Program-made: the position numbers and the translations under genes
Notes under the pieces: model-generated
What the model saw: only the letters and a program-made list of their open reading frames with translations
Database searches by the model: none
What the model was told of the DNA's origin: nothing
In this document: positions 15,314 through 22,602 of the stretch, one piece after another
How positions within the stretch are numbered: the first letter of the stretch is position 1
How the letters are laid out: the number at the start of each line of letters is the position of its first letter
Assembly: GCA_030744435.1 (NCBI GenBank)
Contig: JASLQO010000003.1
Location: 1 to 64,000 of the forward strand
Source: JASLQO01 sp002327525
GTDB taxonomy: Bacteria; Pseudomonadota; Gammaproteobacteria; Pseudomonadales; Azotimanducaceae
Direction of reading: 5' to 3'
Length of the DNA stretch: 64,000 nucleotides

Positions 15314-15403
15314 TTGCGGGTATTGGTATTAGGTGCGGGAATAGCTGGGATCACCGCTGCCTGGTTCTTGGCACGTGAAGGTGCAGAACTAACAGCTGTT
15401 GAT
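15314..15403 (+). pseudogene. N-terminal fragment of a DadA-type FAD oxidoreductase
   Basis: A frame starting with TTG 15314 reads LRVLVLGAGIAGITAAWFLA, then REGAELTAVD. This is the FAD-binding dinucleotide fold (GxGxxG) and first helix-strand of D-amino-acid dehydrogenase-like flavoproteins. Homology ends at the VD that normally precedes the FAD-ribose-binding residue. After 14 bp of unrelated sequence the right inverted repeat begins. The gene was therefore cut at the cassette border, indicating that the cassette is a piece of a longer donor operon amtB-glnK-oxidoreductase. Confidence 0.65.
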
Positions 15404-15417
15404 GGGCTGTCCGTCTT

Positions 15418-15479
15418 CAAACAAATGAGACAGATCTGACTTCAGGTTAAGCGAGTGTTTTGGTCGTCGTTTTCATGTT
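15418..15479 (-). repeat. Right 62-bp inverted repeat of the amtB cassette
   Basis: This is the reverse complement of 13435-13496 with three substitutions. The outward flank (CAGCCGCTTGCGG) is GC-rich host-like sequence, so the composition changes at the repeat. Nothing else is evident between it and the ferredoxin gene end at 15540. Confidence 0.9.
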
Positions 15480-15539
15480 CAGCCGCTTGCGGGCCACGAC
15501 GGGTTGCCGCGTCTGTCGGGCGCCCATGTGCCGCGCAGA

Positions 15540-15842
15540 CTAGTCCTCGATGTCTAATACCCTTCGCAGATTGGTTGCGACATTGTTGTCCTGTCGGTCT
15601 CTGATCTGCCCCTTGGGCACGATGGCCCTCACCGGGCAGAACTGCGCACAGTCGCCACAGCCATCGCAGAGACGCTTGAGAATGCTGAACTGATTCCTGG
15701 TCTCCACTATTGCACCCGTCGGGCACATGTACTCACAGATGGCACAGCTGATGCAGTCGTTGCTGATGACATAGGCCTCACCAGCAACGACCTCGGCCTG
15801 TTCGGTCTCCGCGTCGCCTGCTTCTGACGCGCTGTCAGCCAT
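15540..15842 (-). CDS. Ferredoxin-like protein, two 4Fe-4S clusters
   Basis: This 100-residue cytoplasmic electron carrier contains two ferredoxin motifs: CISCAICEYMCP (residues about 30-41) and CDGCGDCAQFCP (about 59-70). Both have complete CxxCxxCxxxCP spacing, so two [4Fe-4S] clusters are expected. The acidic N-terminus (SASEAGDAETEQAEVVAGEA) is an extension relative to minimal 55-residue ferredoxins. Its ATG overlaps the stop of the upstream SCP2-like gene by one base (TGATG), implying translational coupling. It most likely supplies electrons to the diiron protein of the same operon. Confidence 0.85.
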   Translation of the reverse strand: MADSASEAGDAETEQAEVVAGEAYVISNDCISCAICEYMCPTGAIVETRNQFSILKRLCDGCGDCAQFCPVRAIVPKGQIRDRQDNNVATNLRRVLDIED

Positions 15843-16279
15843 CAAGAGCCCGCGAACTCGGTCTGAACTCTTGATGATAGGTTGAAGAACTCCTGAAAGG
15901 TCTGGTTGTAGCGATAGAACAGATCGGCGTTCTGCTGATCTGACGCAACGAGTTCCACGGTGCCCGGAAGCTGGAGACGATTCAGCGTGTGCTCAAGATC
16001 GGCCTCACCGTTTGACTGGATGTTCTCAATCATTTCACGCCACACGGAATCGTCAGCGGTGAGGCTGAAGTGAGCCTCACCCGCCTCGTCCTTGCCGAGC
16101 TCGCGCACGGATGTCATTCCGTAATCCTCGAAAGCCAGCTCGAAACGGCGGCTGTCGTCACCTGTGCGATGCTCCACCAACATCGTGGCATCGCAAAAAC
16201 CCATACGGCGAAAAGTATCCGCTTCCGAGTCTGCTTCTCGCTGAACGGCTTCAAACCATTGAACTGATGGAAACTGCAT
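15842..16279 (-). CDS. SCP2-like sterol/lipid-carrier domain protein
   Basis: This 145-residue protein is predicted to be cytoplasmic. The C-terminal half (DDSVWREMIENIQSNGEADL, then NRLQLPGTVELVASD) has the W-x-x-I-x-x-G...G pattern of SCP2-type lipid-binding domains. The closing helix is DLFYRYNQTFQEFFNLSSRV. The start ATG 16279 follows GAGGTGTGATT. As the middle gene between a diiron oxygenase and a ferredoxin it could present a hydrophobic CoA-ester or sterol substrate to the oxygenase. Family assignment is moderate, role is inference. Confidence 0.5.
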   Translation of the reverse strand: MQFPSVQWFEAVQREADSEADTFRRMGFCDATMLVEHRTGDDSRRFELAFEDYGMTSVRELGKDEAGEAHFSLTADDSVWREMIENIQSNGEADLEHTLNRLQLPGTVELVASDQQNADLFYRYNQTFQEFFNLSSRVQTEFAGS

Positions 16280-16328
16280 AATCACACCTCTTTGTCCAGT
16301 TCGTATATTTCTGCTCCAGGGCCCTGAA

Positions 16329-17594
16329 CTAGTACGGCGCTTCTGCCGGCAGGACGATTCGGGAGCGCCGATCCAGACCGGCCAGGTCGCATCGATTCAG
16401 GTATTCATCCGTGATCCGCTTCCAGACGATCTTGACTGCTTCCATTCCCTTATCGATGTTCTTGATCCCGCCGCCGGCCAGTACCGCGAGCGGCTCGATG
16501 ATGAAGGAGTTGCACAGGAAGCCGGTGAAACCACGCTCGGCGATTTCCGCTACCGCGTGCAGTTCACGTTCTGCTTGTTCACGTTCTGGGTGGTTTTCGA
16601 GGAAGTACTTGAGATGCATGGTGCCGTAAGAGACGTGGCGAGCCTCGTCTTGTATGCAGAGTCTGTACATCTCTTTCTCGGTCTTGTTCTGAGCCAGAAA
16701 CTCACCAGCCCGGAAGATGTCGAGCACCAATCCCTCACCCACGACGTGCATCAGAAAGGAACCCTGAATGTAGCTGGGTGCGTGGAGGATGTTTGCCAGT
16801 CCGAGTTCGGATTCGGTGCGGGCGTGCAGCAGACCGCCTCCATTGGCCAGCGCCCGCTTGCGGAACACCTCCAGATGCCGTGCCTCGTCCATGGCCTGGG
16901 TACACAGGAACATCTTCACCTCGTGGTAGTGCTGATTCATGCGCCACAACCACTTGGCCGGAAAATCGCTGGCTATCATCTCCACTTCGGTGAGAAACGT
17001 ACAAAACTCACACTGAGCACGCTCGAGATCATCAGGCAGGGGTTTCAGGTCTTCCCAGGGAATGTCGCGCGTCGCACTCCACTGGCGGGATACCGCTTCT
17101 TCGTACAACGGGACGACATTGTCCGACCACACCTGGTATTTGGAGTTCATGGTGTAACCCATGCCCGGATATTCCTCATCCAGCAGAGCGCCGCGAGGGG
17201 CCATGCTGTCGGTCGGTGCTACCTCATCCGGCACTCCCGCGTACGCCTTGTTGATGTCCATCAGTGTCAGCCCGCGGGAACTCAGCGACGAACGAACACC
17301 CCAGTTGGGCTCCTGATCCTGCAACCAGCGCAGGTCGTACTGACCCTTGTTCAGGTTGTCGATGTACTCTTCCTGTTCCGGCGTGTACAGCGGAGCGTTC
17401 TCGTCGGGCCGGTCGCCGGCAAGCAGGCGCTCGGCCTGATCGGCGGTCATATTTCGTGCCAGTAATATCTGCACCTGGATGGGCGAGAATATCTGCAGCA
17501 TTCGCTCCACCTTGTCCAGCGGCCACTCCTTTTCCCTCGCCAGCTTGGCGAGTTTGTCAGGTACTACAGTGCTTTGTTGCGTTGCTTCTGACAT
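16329..17594 (-). CDS. Ferritin-like diiron oxygenase/oxidase
   Basis: This 421-residue protein has a four-helix-bundle diiron core. Likely iron ligands lie in CEFCTFLTEVEMIASDF, AMDEARHLEVFRKRA, VVGEGLVLDIFRAGEFL and IQDEARHVSYGTMHL; the paired EARH motifs are the signature of ribonucleotide-reductase-like and multicomponent-monooxygenase-like hydroxylases. The N-terminal 80 residues (KLAKLAREKEWPLDKVERML) are a separate helical segment. The start at ATG 17594 suits the GGAGGA site better than the ATG three bases earlier. It heads an operon with the SCP2-like protein and a ferredoxin and has an FNR-type box upstream. Substrate unknown, probably a lipid or steroid-like CoA ester. Confidence 0.75.
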   Translation of the reverse strand: MSEATQQSTVVPDKLAKLAREKEWPLDKVERMLQIFSPIQVQILLARNMTADQAERLLAGDRPDENAPLYTPEQEEYIDNLNKGQYDLRWLQDQEPNWGVRSSLSSRGLTLMDINKAYAGVPDEVAPTDSMAPRGALLDEEYPGMGYTMNSKYQVWSDNVVPLYEEAVSRQWSATRDIPWEDLKPLPDDLERAQCEFCTFLTEVEMIASDFPAKWLWRMNQHYHEVKMFLCTQAMDEARHLEVFRKRALANGGGLLHARTESELGLANILHAPSYIQGSFLMHVVGEGLVLDIFRAGEFLAQNKTEKEMYRLCIQDEARHVSYGTMHLKYFLENHPEREQAERELHAVAEIAERGFTGFLCNSFIIEPLAVLAGGGIKNIDKGMEAVKIVWKRITDEYLNRCDLAGLDRRSRIVLPAEAPY

Positions 17595-17665
17595 CATTTC
17601 CTCCAATGATCTCTTGATGATTTGCGCCAATTCGTCGGATCCTAGACCTTCTAAATAGCCCGCTA

Positions 17666-17679
17666 TTGATGCAAATCAA
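17666..17679 (-). promoter_or_regulatory. Perfect FNR/ANR-type box
   Basis: TTGATGCAAATCAA equals the FNR consensus TTGAT-N4-ATCAA exactly. It is centred about 78 bp upstream of the diiron gene start on the minus strand, a distance compatible with activation near -41.5 given a 35-bp leader. CRP-like proteins (TGTGA half sites) fit less well. If real, the oxygen-using diiron operon would be controlled by oxygen limitation. Confidence 0.55.
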
Positions 17680-18054
17680 TGTTCATGTAGAAAACTTCTG
17701 TCGGCATCGACGCTCGATGAGGCGCGCGAATTGAGGGTGTGTTAGAAGCGGGAGCGGGTGAGGGTGATCTAGCGCTCGCAGGTACGAACGATGGACATTC
17801 AAGCAAGGAGTATTGCAGTTGAGACTGGTTGTACTTACGACGCCGCCAGAGATCTCCGTGGCCCTTCGCCGGTCGAAATCAGTGAGTCATGAATGCTGTG
17901 CCAACCTATAAAGATGAATGAGATCAATAGGTTGAAGAGTTTTTATATGGACGGCCTTAGGTGCCTTCGGGCACCGGGTAGTACGTCGCTATGTACAACC
18001 CACAGGATGCACCAAACCCCGTTCTGATAGGATCATTGGCCGAGGTGTAACGTT
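17680..18054. other. Intergenic region between diiron operon and emrAB
   Basis: No gene is supported in these 375 bp. A small hairpin GGTGCC-TTCG-GGCACC (17960-17975) has a stable UUCG-type loop but no T-run. The two flanking operons diverge, so promoters for both should lie here. The emrA-like gene begins with GTG 18055 and only a weak ribosome site (CCGAGGTG). Confidence 0.4.
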
Positions 18055-19206
18055 GTGGCGGAGCCGATACGCATCGAGGACCGCAAAGACGTTGGTGACG
18101 GCGTCGAGGCGGTGTTGGCCGTCAAGCGGCGAAACATCTCAGCGAGCAACGCGCTGGTCGCGGTGCTGACTCTGCTCGCCGCCCTGTGGGGTGCATGGTG
18201 GCTGTACGATCGCCTGACCAATGTCTACGTGCAGGATGCACGCGTGGCGTCCGACATGCTGCTTCTCAGCAGCCGGGTACCGGGGTGGGTGGTGGAGGTC
18301 GCCGCAAGTGAATCCGCCGTCGTTTCCAAAGGTGACACGCTACTGGTCATCGATTCAAGATCGGCCACAGCACATCTGGAGGACCTCAGTGCCGCGGTGA
18401 GTGTGCTGGACGCCGAGATAGAGACGGTACTGGCCCGCATTCACCTGGTGGAACAGCGCACCGACAGCCACTATGCAGGGTCCACTGCCAGACTCGATGC
18501 CGCCAGATCCGGTCTGTCCGCGGCCCGCTCGGATCTAGAAGTGGCCGAGGCGGACTGGCAGCGCGCGGGTCCGCTGCGTGAACGCAACCTGCTTTCTCAA
18601 CAGGAGTGGGAAACCGAGCGCAACGAATACCGAACGGCGACGCAGACCGCCAGACGCCGGGAGGCTGAAGTGGCCACGGCGCAGGCAGACCTCTCCGAGG
18701 TGGAATCGGAACGCGCGGAGATCGATGTTCTCAAAGCAGACCTGCACACCCTCGAGCAACGCCGGGAGCAGGCGCTCAGACAACGAGAGCGCGCATATGT
18801 CGATCTCGTCGATCACACTCTGACCAGCCCCATCGATGGCGTCATCGACGAACTGTTCATCGACCCGGGGGAGTACGTGGCCCCGGGACAGCGATTGCTG
18901 ATCATGCATGACACCGAGCGTGTGTGGGTGAAAGCCAACGTCAAGGAGACGGATATTCGACATCTGCACGAAGGACAAACGGTGAGTGTCACGGTGGATG
19001 CTTATCCTGACCAGGTGCGAAGCGGGACGGTGCGCCGCATAGGTGAATCCGCAACCAGCCAGTTTGCGCTGCTGCCCAATCCCAATCCGAGCGGCAACTT
19101 CACCAAGATCACCCAGCGCCTGGAAGTCGCCATCGATCTTGCGGAACAGGATCCGAGATTGAAGCCGGGCATGATGGTCGAGGTCAAAATCCGCCGCGGC
19201 GAATGA
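18055..19206 (+). CDS. emrA: EmrA/HlyD-type membrane fusion protein
   Basis: This 383-residue periplasmic adaptor has one N-terminal membrane helix (ASNALVAVLTLLAALWGAWW). The first lipoyl half is VPGWVVEVAASESAVVSKGD. A long coiled-coil hairpin rich in E, R and A spans about residues 110-250. The second lipoyl half and barrel follow (DHTLTSPIDGVIDELFIDPG, VWVKANVKETDIRHLHEGQT). The EmrA subgroup pairs with DHA2 MFS pumps and an outer-membrane channel to export drugs or fatty acids. The stop overlaps the emrB ATG by four bases. No TolC-like gene is adjacent. Confidence 0.9.
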   Translation: MAEPIRIEDRKDVGDGVEAVLAVKRRNISASNALVAVLTLLAALWGAWWLYDRLTNVYVQDARVASDMLLLSSRVPGWVVEVAASESAVVSKGDTLLVIDSRSATAHLEDLSAAVSVLDAEIETVLARIHLVEQRTDSHYAGSTARLDAARSGLSAARSDLEVAEADWQRAGPLRERNLLSQQEWETERNEYRTATQTARRREAEVATAQADLSEVESERAEIDVLKADLHTLEQRREQALRQRERAYVDLVDHTLTSPIDGVIDELFIDPGEYVAPGQRLLIMHDTERVWVKANVKETDIRHLHEGQTVSVTVDAYPDQVRSGTVRRIGESATSQFALLPNPNPSGNFTKITQRLEVAIDLAEQDPRLKPGMMVEVKIRRGE

Positions 19207-20780
19207 AGACTCATGCCGTTCCCGCGGGCATAGAAGCCACACCCGGCATTCTGGATCTGTTTCGCACTTACGGACCTCGCTATCGATGGTGGGCGGCCCT
19301 CGTGGGCATGCTCGCTTCTTTCGCCACCCTGCTTACATCCACCATCGTCAATATCGCCATACCCGACATCATGGGGGCGTTGGGTATGACGTTCGATCAG
19401 GCGCAATGGCTCGCCACGGCCTTCCTCGCCAGCGGTTCCGTGACGATGCTGATCACTGCCTGGTGCCTGCGCGCCTTCGGAATCGCGCAGACCTTCATCG
19501 TTGCCGTGGTGGTTTTCGTTGTCGGTTCGTTTATGGGTGCGCTGGCACAATCCGCGGAAACACTGCTCGTCTCCAGGCTCGTTCAGGGTGCCGGCGCGGG
19601 TCTGGTGATGCCCATCTCCATGGTTGTCATGGCCCAGGTGTTCCCGCTCAGTCAGCGCGGCATGGCGATGGGGATCATGGGGGTGGGCACCATCCTGGCC
19701 CCGGCGCTCGGCCCGACGCTCGGTGGCTATCTCGTGGACCATTTCTCCTGGCGCTGGGTTTTCATCGCCGCGGTGCCCTTCGTCCTGGTCAGCATCCCGA
19801 TGGCGGCCGTGCTGTATCCGAAGCGGGAGGAGACGGGTGCCAGGGCGTCGTTCGACTGGATGGGCACCTTTTTGTTCACCATCTTCATTCTCGCGCTGCT
19901 GATTGCGCTGGCCGACGGTCAGCGTTACGGCTGGTATCAGGATCAGGTCGTCATTGCGGCGGCGATCGGCATCGCCAGCCTGGTGTTGTGGATCGCCTGG
20001 GAATTCTACGTACCTGAGCCGATTCTGGAGCTTCGGCTATTTCTGAATCCGCGCTTCTCGGCTGCTGCGGTGGTGACATTCACGGTGGGTATTGGCCTGT
20101 ACGGATCTACCTACGTGTTCCCGTTGTTTCTGCAATCGGTCTCACGTCTGATCGCCACTGAATCGGGGCTCCTCATGGCACCTGCGGGGCTGGTGATGGT
20201 GGTGTTGTTTCCGGCTGCCGGCCGGCTTGCGGATCTGACTTCGCCCAAGCTCATCATCCTCATCGGGTTGGTGTTGTTCGCCTTGTCGAACTACCCCATG
20301 ATCGCCGCAGACTCCAATACGCCGGTAATCGATTTGGTATTATGGTACGTGCTTGGCCGTATCGGTCTCGCGTTCATCTTCCCAAGCCTCAATGCAGCGG
20401 CGATAAACCCACTGCCGCTCGAACTCATTCCCCACGGCTCGGGAGCGGTGAATTTTCTCAGGCAACTCGGCGGAGCCTTTGGCATCAACCTGATCTCGAT
20501 GGCGATGACGGAGCAGAAAAGGTTGTATGCTGACGCGGCCAACGCCACTCAGACCTGGGACAACGCAGCAACCATGGAATTGATTCGGTTGAGCCAGGAA
20601 CAGTTCTCCTACCTGGGCATGATTGGCTACCACGGGTTCGAGGCTTCCTTCGGCTACGTCCTGAGCGTGGTTTCAGCCCAGAGCAACATGCTCGCTTACC
20701 GCGACAGCTTTCTGTTGATAGGGCTCGTGTTCGTACTCTCCCTGGTGCCTGCTTGGTTCATCGGTAAGCGAACGCGCTGA
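19203..20780 (+). CDS. emrB: EmrB-type DHA2 family MFS exporter
   Basis: This 525-residue protein has 14 predicted membrane helices. Motif A-like and motif C sequences are visible: NIAIPDIMGALGMTFDQAQW near the N-terminus, VQGAGAGLVMPISMVVMAQV, and GVGTILAPALGPTLGGYLVD, the antiporter motif C typical of drug/H+ antiporters. GSGAVNFLRQLGGAFGINLI in the C-terminal half is also family-typical. It forms a translationally coupled pair with the upstream adaptor, so a two-gene tripartite-pump cassette. Substrate unknown. Confidence 0.92.
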   Translation: MKTHAVPAGIEATPGILDLFRTYGPRYRWWAALVGMLASFATLLTSTIVNIAIPDIMGALGMTFDQAQWLATAFLASGSVTMLITAWCLRAFGIAQTFIVAVVVFVVGSFMGALAQSAETLLVSRLVQGAGAGLVMPISMVVMAQVFPLSQRGMAMGIMGVGTILAPALGPTLGGYLVDHFSWRWVFIAAVPFVLVSIPMAAVLYPKREETGARASFDWMGTFLFTIFILALLIALADGQRYGWYQDQVVIAAAIGIASLVLWIAWEFYVPEPILELRLFLNPRFSAAAVVTFTVGIGLYGSTYVFPLFLQSVSRLIATESGLLMAPAGLVMVVLFPAAGRLADLTSPKLIILIGLVLFALSNYPMIAADSNTPVIDLVLWYVLGRIGLAFIFPSLNAAAINPLPLELIPHGSGAVNFLRQLGGAFGINLISMAMTEQKRLYADAANATQTWDNAATMELIRLSQEQFSYLGMIGYHGFEASFGYVLSVVSAQSNMLAYRDSFLLIGLVFVLSLVPAWFIGKRTR

Positions 20781-20801
20781 GCCCATGTGCGCGGGCGGAA
20801 C

Positions 20802-21992
20802 TCAGATTGCCTCGGCCTCTCGCAGATGGCGGATCTCGTCAGCGTCGAGCCCGGCCAGTTCTTTGAGCACGCGCTCCGTTGCGCTGCTGAGGGCGGGTGG
20901 GTCGGTCAATGGCGGCGGGTCGATGTCCAAAAAACGGATGGGCGTGTGGCACTGGGCGATCTCGCCGAACTGAGCATGCGGACGAGCCTCCAGGGTTCCC
21001 CGTTCGAAGAGATGTGGATCAGAGACGACGTCCTTGAGGTTCTGCACCGGGGCACAGATCACACCATGTGCCTGGGTGATGGTGAAAATATCGGCCTTCG
21101 AGCGGCTCCTGGTCCATCTCGATACCAGCTCATCGAGCTCGTCCATATTGGCGCAACGTGCGCGGGTGGTTGCGAAGCGCTCGTCCTCTGCGAGTTCTGG
21201 ATGCTGCATCGCGTTACAGAGCTTGCGCCAGTGTCCCTCGCGGATGCAGATGATGGCGACGTGTCCGTCGTCGGCTTCGTAGACGTTGTAGGGTGCAAGC
21301 CCGCGGCCAGGGTGCCGGTTACCGCCACGAGGCTGCTGCTCACCACCGATGTAGTAGGCGCCGAGCGCGGTCGCGAGGGTTGGAAACACGCAATCCTGCA
21401 TCGATACATCCACCGTCGCACCCTCGCCGGAAGATTCCCGGCCGAACAGCGCGGTCACGATGGCGCCATACAGGTGTGTGCCCGCGATGAAGTCGGCGAA
21501 CGCAGCAACCGTCTTGAGCGGTGGGCCGCCTTCCTCGCCGGTGACACTCATCACACCGGTCATGGCCTGCAGCGTGATGTCCATGCCGAGGTAATCCCGA
21601 TGCGGACCCACCATTCCGTAGCCGGTGCTTGATGCATAGATCAGTCTCGGATTCTGCGCCCGCAATGCCTCGGCGCCGATGCCGTACTTGTCCATGGTGC
21701 CCGGAGCGAAGTTCTCGAACACAACATCCACGTTCGCGACCAGTTTCTTCAGCAGCGACTGCCCTGGCGTGGACTGGATGTTGAGCGTGATGCTCTCCTT
21801 ATTGGAGTTCAGCAAGGCGAACGGGTAACTGCCCGCGGTGGTGTTGCCCCGGGCGCGCAGCGTTTCACCGATTCTGGACTCCACCTTGATCACACGGGCG
21901 CCAGCCTGGGCGAGCAGGAATCCACAATACGGACCGTTGTACACCTGGCCGAAATCCAGCACGGTGACGCCCCGCAAGGGTTGTGAATGCAT
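20802..21992 (-). CDS. CaiB/BaiF (family III) CoA-transferase
   Basis: This 396-residue enzyme transfers CoA between carboxylic acids through an aspartyl-CoA intermediate. The N-terminus (LRGVTVLDFGQVYNGPYCGF, then AGARVIKVESRIGETLR) and NSNKESITLNIQSTPGQ are classical. The catalytic Asp is in the DYLGMDITLQAMTGVMSVTG region. HPGRGLAPYNVYEADDGHV and the closing GADEIRHL-like tail (GLDADEIRHLREAEAI) complete the family profile. ATG 21992 has GGAG upstream; ATG 22007 is an alternative. It is divergent from fdsG with about 170 bp between. The acyl substrate cannot be predicted. Confidence 0.88.
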   Translation of the reverse strand: MHSQPLRGVTVLDFGQVYNGPYCGFLLAQAGARVIKVESRIGETLRARGNTTAGSYPFALLNSNKESITLNIQSTPGQSLLKKLVANVDVVFENFAPGTMDKYGIGAEALRAQNPRLIYASSTGYGMVGPHRDYLGMDITLQAMTGVMSVTGEEGGPPLKTVAAFADFIAGTHLYGAIVTALFGRESSGEGATVDVSMQDCVFPTLATALGAYYIGGEQQPRGGNRHPGRGLAPYNVYEADDGHVAIICIREGHWRKLCNAMQHPELAEDERFATTRARCANMDELDELVSRWTRSRSKADIFTITQAHGVICAPVQNLKDVVSDPHLFERGTLEARPHAQFGEIAQCHTPIRFLDIDPPPLTDPPALSSATERVLKELAGLDADEIRHLREAEAI

Positions 21993-22164
21993 CGGGATCA
22001 ACTCCATGAGGCAAACGAGAGTGGTTGCAGGCTAACACACCCAACCCGGTGCGGCTGATTGGTGACCGCCGGCTCAGGGGTGCGTCGCGATCGCATTATG
22101 AGGCGTTGATTTGGTTTGGAAACGTCCCGAAAATGAAGCCGTGTGACGCGATCAGTGGGTGTGC

Positions 22165-22602
22165 ATGAACGATTCTGCATCGATTCGGGAGCTGATATCC
22201 GCCTGCACCGAGAGCATTGGCGGTCCGATCAGCGCGCTGAGAACAATCATGGCGCGCGACGGTCAGATTACAGCTGCGCACATCGCGACCGTAGCGGATG
22301 TCTTCAACATCAGCATCGCCGAGGTGCGGGGTATCGTCGGCTTCTACAGTGACCTGAGTACCGGGCCCTCGGCAATAAAGACTATTCGTATCTGCCAGGC
22401 GGAAGCCTGCCAGGCCGTGGGTGCCCGGCAGCTCACGGGTGCGGTCGAGTCAGCACTTGGCCTGGCCATCGGCCAGACGGCTGAAGACCAGAGCGTCGCG
22501 CTGGAGGCTGTTTATTGCCTGGGCATATGCGCCTGCGGTCCCGCGGCTACCGTGGACGGGTGCATTGTCGCGCGCGCAGCTGCGGGGGATCTGGTCTCGT
22601 GA
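22165..22602 (+). CDS. fdsG: NAD-dependent formate dehydrogenase gamma subunit
   Basis: This 145-residue NuoE-like protein has a thioredoxin-fold [2Fe-2S] domain. An N-terminal helical bundle (ITAAHIATVADVFNISIAEV and RGIVGFYSDL) is followed by four cluster ligands in CQAEACQAVGA and CLGICACGPAA. It passes electrons from the molybdenum subunit toward the FMN subunit in the soluble FdsABG complex. The start ATG 22165 is preferred over GTG 22159, though no strong ribosome site is seen. It overlaps fdsB by four bases (GTGA). Confidence 0.88.
   Translation: MNDSASIRELISACTESIGGPISALRTIMARDGQITAAHIATVADVFNISIAEVRGIVGFYSDLSTGPSAIKTIRICQAEACQAVGARQLTGAVESALGLAIGQTAEDQSVALEAVYCLGICACGPAATVDGCIVARAAAGDLVS

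Larger units (their letters stand above)
13435..15479. mobile_element. amtB-glnK cassette bounded by 62-bp inverted repeats
   Basis: A 2.05-kb segment is bounded exactly by two copies of a 62-bp sequence in inverted orientation, 59 of 62 positions identical. Inside are amtB, glnK, a hairpin and the first 30 codons of an FAD oxidoreductase. Base and codon usage inside (many A/T third positions) differs clearly from the GC-rich flanks. There is no transposase and no obvious target duplication. The structure resembles a non-autonomous transposon or cassette acquired by transfer; recombination between two resident repeats is the alternative. Confidence 0.65.

Noticed and set aside
15367..15383. 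TGGCAC element as a sigma-54 promoter
   Set aside because: The -12 part reads GGTGC instead of TTGC and it lies inside the oxidoreductase coding fragment.
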